A stretch of 64,000 bases of DNA from JBBSAT01 sp046351235 (lineage in GTDB: Bacteria > Myxococcota_A > Polyangia > Polyangiales > Sandaracinaceae). The notes beneath the pieces were generated by a model. The model did no database searches, was not told the DNA's origin, and saw nothing but the letters and a program-made list of their open reading frames with translations. The stretch covers positions 620,001 to 684,000 of the forward strand of contig JAXLYV010000001.1 of the NCBI GenBank assembly GCA_046351235.1. Direction: 5' to 3'. This document shows positions 1-8,579 of this stretch, one piece after another; the stretch's first letter is position 1; each line of letters opens with the position of its first letter. The translations under genes and the position numbers were made by a program.

Positions 1-313
1 TCTTCGGACGATCGCTCCAGGCGCGTGCGACGCTCAGCGCACGCACGTCGCTGGTCGCCATCCAGAGCACGTCGCCGAGGCGCGCGAGCGCGAGCGAGAC
101 GCCCGCCGGATCCAGCACGCGCGCCATCTCCGTCGAGAGCGGGCCCTCGACGAACGCGCGGAACTCGCCGACGTCCTCCGGCACGCCCGGGCGCCCGGCC
201 GCCTCGAGGGCGCGCCGCAGGAGCGCATCCGCGACCGCTGGCGTGAGCGAGGCCTCGAGCGCCTCGCGGATCGCGCGCGCGAACGGAGTGAGGGGCGAAG
301 CCGGATGGGCCAC
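1..313 (-). CDS. Hypothetical protein, 3' end cut by window edge
   Basis: A GTG-initiated frame reads from 313 to the left window edge without a stop (104 codons), beginning AHPASPLTPFARAIREALEA. The visible part is a soluble, probably helical N-terminal region with no signal peptide or recognisable motif. It lies 27 bp downstream of the glycosyltransferase-like gene on the same strand, so co-transcription is likely. The frame shows normal third-position GC bias and sensible composition, whereas the overlapping plus-strand frames are Arg/Pro-rich shadows. I do not recognise the family, and the C-terminal part is outside the window. Confidence 0.6.
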   Translation of the reverse strand, partial: MAHPASPLTPFARAIREALEASLTPAVADALLRRALEAAGRPGVPEDVGEFRAFVEGPLSTEMARVLDPAGVSLALARLGDVLWMATSDVRALSVARAWSDRPK

Positions 314-340
314 GCGCGGACTGTACACCGTGCGCTCCGA

Positions 341-2401
341 TCAGGGGCTGGCGGGCTCGTCGGGGGCCGGTGTAGGGAGCGCGTCGGGCCCCGCCGCGGC
401 GGGACCGGCCGCATCGGCATCGGCCGCGTCGGGCTCGACGGCGCTCGGCGCGGCGGGCGGCACCTCGGGCGCGGGCTCGGGCGCGCCGCGCGCGTAGATC
501 CGCGCCTCCTCGGCGTGGCCGACCATCAGGAAATGGTAGCCACTGTCGGCCGCGCGCAGCGTGATGTCGCCGCCGCTGCCGGGGCGCACGGCGATCCACG
601 TCGGTCCGATCTCTGCGATGCGCGCGCGGAAGTCGGCGGCGCCGTGGTAGCCGACGTAGATCACGTCGTTGTCCATCCGCTCGTCCCACAGGTTCGAGAC
701 GAACGCGATGTCGTCGCCGAACACGACCGTATCGCCGGGGCCGAGCGTCTCGTCGCGCAGGCGCAAAAACTCGGGCTCGTAGATCTGGTGGCCCACGCGC
801 ACGTGCGGGCGCTCGGAGGCCGCCGCGTCGCGCAGGTCGCGCAGCTCCGCGAGCGAGACGTCCCAGCCCGGGTCGGCCCACGCGAGCACGATCAGGTTCA
901 GGACGAGCATCGCGCCGAGCATCGCGTCGACGAGCCGTCGCGTGCGCCCGATGGCGAGCGCGCCGACGATCACGACGAGGCAGATCGTGGGGAAGGGCAG
1001 GCTGTAGCGGCCCCAGTGGTGCGAGGGCGAGGCGAGCTGCACGGGGAGCGTGAGGAAGAAGAGCGTCAGCAGGTGCCCCGCGGCTCGCCGGCGCTTCTCG
1101 TCGCCGCTCACGATCCCACCGATCCAGCGCCCGAGGGTGAGCGCGAGCGCGATCACGAAGAGCGGGATGCCCAGGTACGTGAGGCCGTAGCCGTACGCGT
1201 GGTGCCGCGTGTCGTGATAGTCCTGCCCCGGCGTCGGCACGCCGTACATCTCGGTGAGGTTCTCCGAGAACGACGTCTGCATGTTGCCGAAGTCGCTCGG
1301 CCCCACGAAGTCGATGCCCGCCGACTCGACGTGCACGCGCAGCGGCCACACCGGGTTGTGGTGCACGTTCCAGTTGCGCACGTAGGTCGGCGCGACGAGC
1401 GCGAGCATGAGCAGCAGCGCGCCGATGGCGTGCCCCAGCACGCGGAGCGAGCGCTCGCGACGGCACGCCCCGATCGTGGAGGCGAGCGCCGCGAGCAGGA
1501 GCACCGACGCGAAGAGCGGTGCGTTCGACTTGCAGCCGGCGTAGAGGCCGAGCGCGATTCCCGTCATCCACGCGTCGGCGCGCCGGAACGGGCGGATCGA
1601 CTCGCCGGGCGCGGCGCCCATCCCGCGCGTCGCGAAGTGCAGCGCCGGCAAGAACGTCGCGAGCACGACGAGATCGATGTACGTGCTGCGCATCTGCAGG
1701 ATCGCCGCTGGGATCGTCACCACGACGGCGCCCACGCCGAGGGCCGTCGCCCGCGAGCGCGTCGCGCGCCGCGCGAGCACGTAGGCGCCGAGGTACGCCA
1801 CGCCGCCCATCACGCTCGGGACGGCGTCGATGAGGCGCCGATCCCAGTACGCGCAGAGCCAGAGCATCAGGTTCTCCGCGAAGCGCGGATAGCCGTTCAC
1901 CCACTCGAGCTGCGTGGGCACCTCGACGAGCGAGAAGCCGTGGTGGCGCAGGGCCCAGGCCACCATCGGCTCGTGGTACCAGAGCCCATCCCACGACGAG
2001 GACGGCGCGAGGTACGACAGAAAGAACGTCCACGCGCAGAGGAGCGGCACCGCGACGGTGCCGACGACGGCGAGCGAGCGCTCCGCCCAGGCCGCGCGCA
2101 CGGCCTCGAACGGGAGCCGCACGAGATCGAGCAGCGCATCGAGCGCGCGCGCCGGGCCGCGGGGATCGAAGGCGACACCCGCCGCCCAGAACGCTGCGGA
2201 AGCGAGCACCACGAACGCGGCGAGCGTCGGCGGCGTGAGGTGATCCGTCCAGCCGAGCGTGTGGATGGCCCCGTGGATCGCGAAGAGCGCGAGCACGATG
2301 CCTGCGAGCGCGCGCTCGGCCCGGCTCTCGCGGTAGAGCCGGCTCGCGAGCGCGGTCCCGCCCGCGAGCGCGATCGTCGAGAGCGAGACCAGGGCCAGCA
2401 T
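341..2401 (-). CDS. GT-C fold membrane glycosyltransferase-like protein (family 39-like)
   Basis: A 686-residue polytopic membrane protein with at least ten hydrophobic segments. The N-terminal helices are followed by a periplasmic loop 'SSWDGLWYHEP', which matches the acidic first-loop motif of GT-C (PMT/ArnT, GT39-type) enzymes that use polyprenyl-phosphate sugars. A further loop 'NGYPRFAENLMLWL' also fits that superfamily. The C-terminal third is soluble, perhaps periplasmic, and ends in a Pro/Ala/Asp-rich tail. The likely role is transfer of a lipid-linked sugar to an envelope acceptor; the donor and acceptor cannot be told. It is divergent from the lipoprotein at 2461 (59-bp gap). Confidence 0.7.
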   Translation of the reverse strand: MLALVSLSTIALAGGTALASRLYRESRAERALAGIVLALFAIHGAIHTLGWTDHLTPPTLAAFVVLASAAFWAAGVAFDPRGPARALDALLDLVRLPFEAVRAAWAERSLAVVGTVAVPLLCAWTFFLSYLAPSSSWDGLWYHEPMVAWALRHHGFSLVEVPTQLEWVNGYPRFAENLMLWLCAYWDRRLIDAVPSVMGGVAYLGAYVLARRATRSRATALGVGAVVVTIPAAILQMRSTYIDLVVLATFLPALHFATRGMGAAPGESIRPFRRADAWMTGIALGLYAGCKSNAPLFASVLLLAALASTIGACRRERSLRVLGHAIGALLLMLALVAPTYVRNWNVHHNPVWPLRVHVESAGIDFVGPSDFGNMQTSFSENLTEMYGVPTPGQDYHDTRHHAYGYGLTYLGIPLFVIALALTLGRWIGGIVSGDEKRRRAAGHLLTLFFLTLPVQLASPSHHWGRYSLPFPTICLVVIVGALAIGRTRRLVDAMLGAMLVLNLIVLAWADPGWDVSLAELRDLRDAAASERPHVRVGHQIYEPEFLRLRDETLGPGDTVVFGDDIAFVSNLWDERMDNDVIYVGYHGAADFRARIAEIGPTWIAVRPGSGGDITLRAADSGYHFLMVGHAEEARIYARGAPEPAPEVPPAAPSAVEPDAADADAAGPAAAGPDALPTPAPDEPASP

Positions 2402-2460
2402 CGGAGGGCGGAGCGTGCATCACGGAGGATGCCGCGCGCCAGTCGGCGTAAGCTGGGTGG

Positions 2461-3378
2461 GTGACTTGGCGTGCACCGGCTCTGGGAATCGTCGCGATGG
2501 CGCTCGCGGGGATCGCGGGCTGCGGGGCCAAGTCGGAGATCCGGCAGCTGGGCTGGGTGGCTCCACCCGCGAGCGAGATCGACGCGGCGAGCGTGGATGC
2601 GGGGATCGACGCGTTCGTCGCGCTCCCCGATGCGAGCGCCGAAGACGCGGGGCTCGATGCGCCGCCGATCCCCGATGGGTCGATGCCGCCCGATGCGTTC
2701 GTGCCGCCGGACACCGGCGTCGATGCGTCGGTCGTGCGCGACGCCGGGCGCGACGTGGGCACCGACGCGGCGATCGTGCGGCACGACCTCGGCTGCGCCG
2801 ACGGGGAGCGCGAGGGATTCCAGGATCGCGCACGCTACCCCGACATCGCCGGCTGCGGCGGCGGATGGACGCGGCCGGGCGTCGTGCATCCGGCGCCGGT
2901 CACGTGCGGCGGGCAGGGCGGCGACGACGGCCCGTTCCCGGACGGCGGCAGCTGCGGCGTCGCCGACTTCTGCGAGGTCGGCTGGCACGTGTGCACGGGG
3001 CCGGCGGACGTGGCGGCGCACTCGCCCGATGGCTGCGAAGGATCGCACGACGCCGCGGACTCGTTCTTCGTGACGCGCATGAGCAGCTCCGGTTGCGCCG
3101 TGTGTGCGACGGGCACGCGGACCGACTGCACCGCGGTCGAGTGCAGCGTGGACTGCGCGCAGACGGCGTCGACGACGAACGACGTGTTCGGCTGCGGGAC
3201 GCTCGGCGATGCGCCGAATCCGGCGACGTGCGGCGTGCTCGATCGCTTCGGCAACAACCTCTGCCAGGCCCTCGGCGCGCCCTGGTCGTGCAGCGACGAC
3301 GGCTCGGGCACGCACGAGGCCGAGCTGCTCGTGAAGCCGGGGCGTGCGCGCGGCGGCGTGGTCTGCTGCCGGGACTGA
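2461..3378 (+). CDS. Cys-rich lipoprotein with Asp/Ala-rich spacer
   Basis: A GTG-started 305-residue protein. The signal peptide ALGIVAMALAGIAGC has a lipobox with Cys at residue 21, so it should be a lipid-anchored exported protein. Residues ~35-105 form a low-complexity D/A/P spacer (DAASVDAGIDAF, DAGLDAPPIPDG) of the kind common in Polyangia lipoproteins. From ~110 onward a compact domain with about 20 cysteines begins 'LGCADGEREGF', suggesting a disulfide-rich extracellular module. No catalytic motif was seen and the function is unknown. The start was chosen because it gives a clean signal peptide. Confidence 0.75.
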   Translation: MTWRAPALGIVAMALAGIAGCGAKSEIRQLGWVAPPASEIDAASVDAGIDAFVALPDASAEDAGLDAPPIPDGSMPPDAFVPPDTGVDASVVRDAGRDVGTDAAIVRHDLGCADGEREGFQDRARYPDIAGCGGGWTRPGVVHPAPVTCGGQGGDDGPFPDGGSCGVADFCEVGWHVCTGPADVAAHSPDGCEGSHDAADSFFVTRMSSSGCAVCATGTRTDCTAVECSVDCAQTASTTNDVFGCGTLGDAPNPATCGVLDRFGNNLCQALGAPWSCSDDGSGTHEAELLVKPGRARGGVVCCRD

Positions 3379-3439
3379 GCGGGACTGCGGAGGCTCCGCG
3401 GATCGACGCCGCTGCGATCGGGCAGCCCCCGCGTCCGCT

Positions 3440-3934
3440 TCACCCGAGCTGCGCCTTCACCTCGTCCATCTTCGCGATCAGGAGCGCGTTGTCCGGCTCG
3501 TAGCCGAGCGCGAGCGAGAGGTTGAGCTTGGCGCCCTTCCAGTCGCCGCGCTTCATCTGCTCGAGCGCCTTCTGGTAGAGGGGGCGCGCGCGCATGTTCT
3601 TCACGTCCATCACGCCGCCCGGCGCGGGCGGGCGGTTCGTGCCGGTGGTCGGCTCCTCGTAGCGGCGCACGCCCCGCCTGAGGCCGTCGTCGTAGCGGCG
3701 GCGCATCTCGAGATCCGTGAGCACGCGGTAGGCCTCGGCGCCGCGGCGGTAGATCGTCGCTGCGCGCTCCTGCTTCTCGGGCACGTCGGTCGCGAAGCGG
3801 TCCGGGTGGTAGCGGAGCGCGAACGCGTGGAAGGCGCGCTGCACCTGGTCGGCGGTCGCGCCGGGGTCGACCTGGAGCAGGTCGTAGTAGTCGAGCCGTT
3901 CGAGCGGGTCTTCCTCGGCGCTCACGCCGCGCAT
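3440..3934 (-). CDS. J-domain (DnaJ-like) protein
   Basis: A 164-residue soluble protein. Residues ~15-85 form a J domain: 'DYYDLLQVDPGATADQVQRA' helix I/II, HPD at 43-45 (RYHPDRF), and the helix III/IV pattern 'GAEAYRVLTDLEMRRRYD'. A short linker leads to a C-terminal TPR-like helical pair (YQKALEQMKRGDWKGAKLNL). It lacks the G/F and zinc-finger regions of DnaJ, so it is a specialised (type III) J protein stimulating an Hsp70. Many myxobacterial proteins have this J-plus-TPR layout. It lies between two plus-strand lipoprotein genes. Confidence 0.88.
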   Translation of the reverse strand: MRGVSAEEDPLERLDYYDLLQVDPGATADQVQRAFHAFALRYHPDRFATDVPEKQERAATIYRRGAEAYRVLTDLEMRRRYDDGLRRGVRRYEEPTTGTNRPPAPGGVMDVKNMRARPLYQKALEQMKRGDWKGAKLNLSLALGYEPDNALLIAKMDEVKAQLG

Positions 3935-3984
3935 CCTGCCACTTTCTGGACCGCGTGCCGTCCTTCGATTTATCCGCGGGAGGG

Positions 3985-5622
3985 ATGTTCTTCTCGCGCG
4001 GAGGCCGTCGTTCGTCGTACCCGCGGGCGCTACTCGTGGCGCTCGCCCTCGTGAGCTGTGAGGGCGCCTACGAGGCGCCCGAGGCGGGGCTCGTCGATAC
4101 CGGCGCGCCCGTGCCGGCGCGCGTCTCGGCGGCGCCGACGCCCGCCGCCCGCCCGCGCGAGATCACCGCGCCCACGCCCGCGCCGCGCCCCGTGGTCGAC
4201 GCGGAGGCGGAGGCCCGCGCGCGCGCCGAGGCCGAGCGCGCCGCCTACGAGGCCGCCTGGCCCATGCACGGCGTCTGTTATCACTACCTCGGGCAGGTCC
4301 ACGCGCGCCCCGACGGCTCGAGCCGCGTCGTCGGCTACATGCGACGCGGCAGCCACTTCCGCGCGCGCGAAGGGCTGCGCGGCCCGGGCTGTGCGCGCGG
4401 CTGGCACGAGGTCGAGGGCAACGGCTACGTCTGCCGCGGCGAGGGCTTCCAGATCGGCACGACGCCGCAGACCTTCGAGCCCTCGCCGGTGCCACCCTCG
4501 GCGAGCGATGCGCTGCCCTACGCGTACGCGCGCGTCGGCCGCGCCGATGCGCCCGAGTACTGGCGCCTGCCCTCGGCCGACGAAGAGGCCCGCGCCGCGA
4601 CGCTCATGGAGACGCTGCGTGAGCGCGCGGCGCTCGCGACGGCGCGCGCCGAGGAGGCGGCGCGCGCGGCGGCGACCCAGGAGGGCGAGCCCGTGCCCGA
4701 GGCCGAGCCCGGCCTCGAAGCGCCGCCGGGGGCCGTCGAGGTGACGGGCGAAGCGAGCGCCGAGCCCGCGCTCGTCGACACGCCGGTGGAGCTGCCCGAC
4801 TTCTTCCGCCAGCGCCTGCAGCAGGGCTTCTACGTGAGCCTCGATGCCGAGGTCGACGACGGCGCGCGCCACTTCTACCGCACGATCCGCGGCGCGTACG
4901 TCCCGGCAGACGCGATGACGCCGGCCGAGCCACCATCGATGCGCGGCGTCGTGCTCGAGGGGCGCTGGCATCCGCCCGTCGGCTTCGTGTTCCGGCGCGG
5001 CGCGACGGCGCTGATCCGCGACACGGCGACGGGCCTACTGCGCGATCACGGCGAGGCCGAGTACCACCGGCCGATGCTGCTCACCGACGAGCGCATCGAG
5101 CGGCGTGGCGGCGGCGTGTACCGTGTCGCGCGCGACGGAACGATCGTGCGCGAGACGGCGATGCGCGTGATCGAGCCCATCGCGCGGCCGGCGGGGATTC
5201 CCGAGGGCGACCGATGGATCCACGTGGACCTGAGCGAGCAGACGCTCGTCGCGTACGAGGGCGAGCGCGCGGTGTTCGCGACGCTGGTCTCGACGGGGCG
5301 CGAGGGCTTCGCGACACCGACGGGCACGTTCCGCATCCAGAGCAAGCACGTCTCGACGACGATGGACGACCCGGACTCGCCGACCGAGGCCTACTCGATC
5401 GAGGACGTGCCGTGGACGATGTACTTCGAGGGCAGCTACGCCCTGCACGCCGCGTTCTGGCACGACAACTTCGGCCGCGTGCGCAGCCACGGCTGCGTGA
5501 ACCTCGCGCCGGCCGATGCGCGCTGGCTCTTCGAGTGGACGACGCCGGGCCTGCCGCCGGGCTGGCACGGCGTGATCGCCGGCCCGCGCACGCCGGGCAC
5601 GTGGGTGCACGTCACGGAGTGA
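3985..5622 (+). CDS. L,D-transpeptidase (YkuD domain) lipoprotein
   Basis: From ATG 3985 the product is 545 residues. A lipoprotein signal (SRGGRRSSYPRALLVALALVSC) is followed by a Pro/Ala-rich linker, an SH3-like segment (~residues 80-140), a coiled Ala/Glu-rich linker, and a C-terminal YkuD domain. The catalytic motif is SHGCVNLAPADARWLF with Cys near residue 504 and an upstream conserved His (LHAAFWHDNFG). YkuD enzymes make 3-3 peptidoglycan cross-links or attach proteins to peptidoglycan in the periplasm. A GTG at 3955 would add ten residues; 3985 was preferred because it gives a normal-length signal peptide, although GGGAGG sits very close to it. Confidence 0.88.
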   Translation: MFFSRGGRRSSYPRALLVALALVSCEGAYEAPEAGLVDTGAPVPARVSAAPTPAARPREITAPTPAPRPVVDAEAEARARAEAERAAYEAAWPMHGVCYHYLGQVHARPDGSSRVVGYMRRGSHFRAREGLRGPGCARGWHEVEGNGYVCRGEGFQIGTTPQTFEPSPVPPSASDALPYAYARVGRADAPEYWRLPSADEEARAATLMETLRERAALATARAEEAARAAATQEGEPVPEAEPGLEAPPGAVEVTGEASAEPALVDTPVELPDFFRQRLQQGFYVSLDAEVDDGARHFYRTIRGAYVPADAMTPAEPPSMRGVVLEGRWHPPVGFVFRRGATALIRDTATGLLRDHGEAEYHRPMLLTDERIERRGGGVYRVARDGTIVRETAMRVIEPIARPAGIPEGDRWIHVDLSEQTLVAYEGERAVFATLVSTGREGFATPTGTFRIQSKHVSTTMDDPDSPTEAYSIEDVPWTMYFEGSYALHAAFWHDNFGRVRSHGCVNLAPADARWLFEWTTPGLPPGWHGVIAGPRTPGTWVHVTE

Positions 5623-5742
5623 GCCGAGGCGCTCGGGCGGCGATCGAGCTCACGAGCGGCGCCCACCGAGCAGGGAGGGGTCGCGTCGGAGCTCGCTCGG
5701 GGCGGGGGCGACCCGCAGACGAGAGAGGCCGGTGCCGCGCGA

Positions 5743-6822
5743 TCAGTGCCCGGGCGGCGGCGGAGCCGGCGGCAAGCCGAGCCGCGCGCGGTCGCGCGCT
5801 TCCTGATCGCCCATGAGAATGCCGCGACCACGCTGGATCTCGCTCGGGCCCTCGCTCGCGCCGCGGCCCACGTCGGGCTCGCCCGGGCGCTGGCCGGGGA
5901 TCGTCGGCGTGGCCTGCGCCACCCCACCGACCACGCGGCGGATCATGACGGCGCCGATGTGGAGCGGCGTCAGCGGGCGGTTCTCCGGAGAGCCCGTCTG
6001 CACCACGCGCGCGATCTGCGAGACGACGTGCTCGGGCGAGCACTGCCCGAAGATCGTCGCCGTCCCGTCGAGGTCCTGGTGCGGGCCGTCCGTGATGTAG
6101 AACTGCGCGCCGCCGCTGTTCGGGTTGCCGTCGTAGGTGGCGAGCGCGAGGCGCCCCGCGCGGTCGTGGGAGAGCGTCTCGCTCTGCTCGAGCGGCACCT
6201 GGAAGCCCACCCGGCCCGTCCCATCGCCGAGATAATCGCCGCCCTGGATGATGAACTCCGGAATGACGCGGAAGAACGTGGTGCCGCGGTAGTAGCTGCG
6301 CCCGTTCACCCACTGGCCACCGCGCGCGTCCCACCAGGCGCGCCGCCCGCGCGCGAGCCCGACGAAGGTCGTCACGGCGTGCGGAGCGCGATCCGGATAG
6401 AGCTCGCAGAACATCACGCCGAGATCGGTCTGGATCTCGGCGATGAGATCGCCATCGATGGGCAGGCCCTCGAGCGCTTCGTCGAGCGAGAAGTCGGGCG
6501 TCGGATCCGGCGCGTTCGGCGTCAGGATGAGGTGCTCGCGATCGATGGGCCGCTCGGTCGGGCTCGTCACGGGCGGATGGGGGCTCGCGAAGACGATGGT
6601 CTCGCCGTCCTCGGTGTGGCCCACCACGGTGGTCGGCAGCGGCGGCGTCGTCGGTCCCTCGGACGCGGGCGGCGCGCCCTCCGAGGATCCTTCGGGCGAG
6701 GTTCCGCTCTCGCCCGCGCCGCACGCCAGCGCGAGCCCGGAGAGAGCGAGGAGGGCGGTCACACGGAGAGGTGCCTTGAGCGTCATGGCGAGCGTTGCGG
6801 TTACCACGGACCGCGGGCGCAT
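5743..6822 (-). CDS. Cyclophilin-type peptidyl-prolyl isomerase, lipoprotein
   Basis: From ATG 6822 (preceded by AAGGA with 6-nt spacing) the protein has 359 residues. The signal peptide ends in a lipobox (LALSGLALAC), so it is probably membrane-anchored in the periplasm. A spacer (~30-110) is followed by a cyclophilin domain: TTFFRVIPEFIIQGGDYLGDGTG, SGGAQFYITDGPHQDLDG and TIFGQC match the active-site signature. It should catalyse prolyl cis-trans isomerisation of exported proteins. The usual active-site 'FH.R' appears as 'FFRVI', and the catalytic Arg is kept. It is divergent from the isonitrile locus; no functional link is evident. Confidence 0.88.
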   Translation of the reverse strand: MRPRSVVTATLAMTLKAPLRVTALLALSGLALACGAGESGTSPEGSSEGAPPASEGPTTPPLPTTVVGHTEDGETIVFASPHPPVTSPTERPIDREHLILTPNAPDPTPDFSLDEALEGLPIDGDLIAEIQTDLGVMFCELYPDRAPHAVTTFVGLARGRRAWWDARGGQWVNGRSYYRGTTFFRVIPEFIIQGGDYLGDGTGRVGFQVPLEQSETLSHDRAGRLALATYDGNPNSGGAQFYITDGPHQDLDGTATIFGQCSPEHVVSQIARVVQTGSPENRPLTPLHIGAVMIRRVVGGVAQATPTIPGQRPGEPDVGRGASEGPSEIQRGRGILMGDQEARDRARLGLPPAPPPPGH

Positions 6823-6910
6823 GCCCGTCCTTGGGCCCGCCCCGTCGAAGAGCCGGGGCACGAGGGCGCGCTCCCCGAGCGCGGGCGCGACGAGCCGCCT
6901 CGGGATCGAG

Positions 6911-6943
6911 TGGACGTCGCTCAAAAGTGAGCTAGTTCAGTTT
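6911..6943 (+). promoter_or_regulatory. Candidate promoter plus TetR-type operator of the isonitrile operon
   Basis: A 20-bp imperfect palindrome of pattern AAANTGANCTAGNTCANTTT lies at 6924-6943 (8 of 10 base pairs symmetric) and ends one base before the ATG at 6945. It overlaps a -10-like TAGTTC (6933-6938) that has a -35-like TGGACG (6911-6916) 16 bp upstream. The downstream gene begins with a TetR helix-turn-helix, and TetR proteins bind palindromes of this size, so autoregulation is the simplest reading. The -10 box is only 6 nt from the ATG, which implies a leaderless message. Inference from sequence only. Confidence 0.5.
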
Positions 6944-6944
6944 C

Positions 6945-8579
6945 ATGGTGACGACGCCCCCGAGCTCGGGCTCCGAGCGCTCCGCCCCCACCCCCACGCA
7001 GGCCCGCGCACGCCGGAGCCGCCTGCGCGTGCTCGAGGCCGCGACCGCGCTCTTCGCGGAGAAGGGCTACGAGGCGACCGGCTTCGCCGAGATCGCGCGG
7101 CGCGCGGAGGTCTCGGTCGGGCTCGCGTGCCGCTACTTCCCGACGAAGGAGCACCTCGCGCTCGCGCTCTACGATCGGCTCGCCACCGAGCTCGCGGCCT
7201 CGGTCGAGCGTATGCCCGACGGCACGGTCGGGGAGCGTTTCGCCTTCGTCGTGCGCGAGAAGCTCGCGCTGCTCACGCCGCACCGGCGCGCGCTCGTGGC
7301 TCTCGTGGCGCACGCGCTCGATCCGCGCTCGCGCGCCGCCGTCGTGGGGCTCTCCGCGGCGGGCGTGCGCGCGAAGGTCGCGGGGATCTTCGCCGTCGTC
7401 GTGGCCGGCGCGACCGATGCGCCCAGCGAGGAGGGGCGTGCGCGCGTCGGCGAGCTGCTCTACGCGCTGCACCTCGCGCTCGTGCTCGCCTGGACCCAGG
7501 ACGCGAGCGAGGACGGGCGTGCGAGCGCGGGCCTCGTCGACGTGGCCGGCGAGGCGCTCGCGGTCTTCGGCCCGGTGGTTGCGACGGGTGGCCTGCCGAT
7601 GGCCGGGCGCGTGGGCGAGCTCCTGCGCGCGCTGCTCGCGCTCCCACCGACGGGCGCGCGCGATCGAGATCGTCCGCGGGCGATCCTCGACGTGCTGATG
7701 CGACGCCGTCGCTTGCTTCCGGGCGTGGCGGCCCCGCCCAGCGAGGCCGCGCTCGCGCTGCACCTGCCGCGCATCGAGGCGTTCGTGCAGCGCGAGGCGC
7801 CGCTGCAGCTCGTGCTGCCCGCGTTCCCGGCGAAGTCGCCGAGCCCGGCCAAGGTGCTCGGCAAGCGCCCCGACATGGCCGAACAGCTCGGGCTCGAGGC
7901 GCTCGCGCGCGTGCTCGACGAGATCGGGGACGTCTACCCGCCCGGCGCCGAGCTCGTGATCTGCTCCGACGGCGGCGTGTTCGCCGATCTCGTCGGGGTC
8001 GCCGACGCCGACGTCGCGCGCTACCGCGACACGCTCGAGGCGATGATCGCGGAGGTCGATCCGGCCCGCGTCCGCTTCTTCGGGCTCGAGGACGCGCTCG
8101 GGCCAGCCAAGCCCGCGGCCTCGCGCGCGATGCTCGTCGCCCGCTACGGATCGAGCGTCGAGGCGCTGCGCGAGCGCGCCGCGGAGGCGCCCTCGGTCGC
8201 CGCGATGATCGACGGCATCCACCGCTTCCTCGTCGACGACCTGCGCGGCGTGGATCCGACGCTCTCGCGCAGCCAGGCGCAGAAGCGCGCGCGGCCGCTC
8301 GCCTACGAGGTCGTCGTTCGCAGCGAAGCGTGGGGGCGCCTCGTCGCCGCGGCGTTCCCCGATGCGATCCGCCTCTCGATTCACCCGCAGCCCGACGTCT
8401 CGGAGAAGATCGGCGTCCATCTCGTCGAGACCGGCGATGCGTGGCTGACGCCCTGGCACGGCGTCGCGCTCCGCGAGGGCGAGCGCTTCCGGCTCGTGCG
8501 TCGCGACGAGGCCGAGGCGCGCGGCGCGGTCGTCGTCGAGGAGGACGGACGGCCGAGCTACATGGAGATCCCGTCGTGA
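6945..8579 (+). CDS. TetR regulator fused to isonitrile synthase (IsnA/PvcA/Dit1 family)
   Basis: 544 residues. Residues ~22-75 are a TetR helix-turn-helix (RVLEAATALFAEKGYEATGF, then VSVGLACRYFPTKEHL), followed by a TetR-like all-helical region to ~215. Residues ~225-544 match the Dit1/PvcA family: LPAFPAKSPSPAKVLG (~290), PDMAEQLGLEAL, ICSDGGVFADLVGV, LSIHPQ (~477) and TPWHGVALREGERF (~500). PvcA/IsnA enzymes turn the amino group of Trp or Tyr into an isonitrile using a pentose-phosphate carbon. A regulator and biosynthetic enzyme in one chain is unusual. It is the first gene of a three-gene unit, coupled by a GTGA overlap to the next gene. Confidence 0.85.
   Translation: MVTTPPSSGSERSAPTPTQARARRSRLRVLEAATALFAEKGYEATGFAEIARRAEVSVGLACRYFPTKEHLALALYDRLATELAASVERMPDGTVGERFAFVVREKLALLTPHRRALVALVAHALDPRSRAAVVGLSAAGVRAKVAGIFAVVVAGATDAPSEEGRARVGELLYALHLALVLAWTQDASEDGRASAGLVDVAGEALAVFGPVVATGGLPMAGRVGELLRALLALPPTGARDRDRPRAILDVLMRRRRLLPGVAAPPSEAALALHLPRIEAFVQREAPLQLVLPAFPAKSPSPAKVLGKRPDMAEQLGLEALARVLDEIGDVYPPGAELVICSDGGVFADLVGVADADVARYRDTLEAMIAEVDPARVRFFGLEDALGPAKPAASRAMLVARYGSSVEALRERAAEAPSVAAMIDGIHRFLVDDLRGVDPTLSRSQAQKRARPLAYEVVVRSEAWGRLVAAAFPDAIRLSIHPQPDVSEKIGVHLVETGDAWLTPWHGVALREGERFRLVRRDEAEARGAVVVEEDGRPSYMEIPS

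Noticed and set aside
305..2464. Long plus-strand open frame opposite the glycosyltransferase gene
   Set aside because: Arg/Gly/Asp-rich, no domain, caused by lack of stops in 70% GC DNA; the minus strand encodes a normal membrane protein.
5623..5742. Strong terminator between the transpeptidase and cyclophilin genes
   Set aside because: Only a 7-bp GGGTCGC/GCGACCC pair far apart with no T tract; too weak to call.
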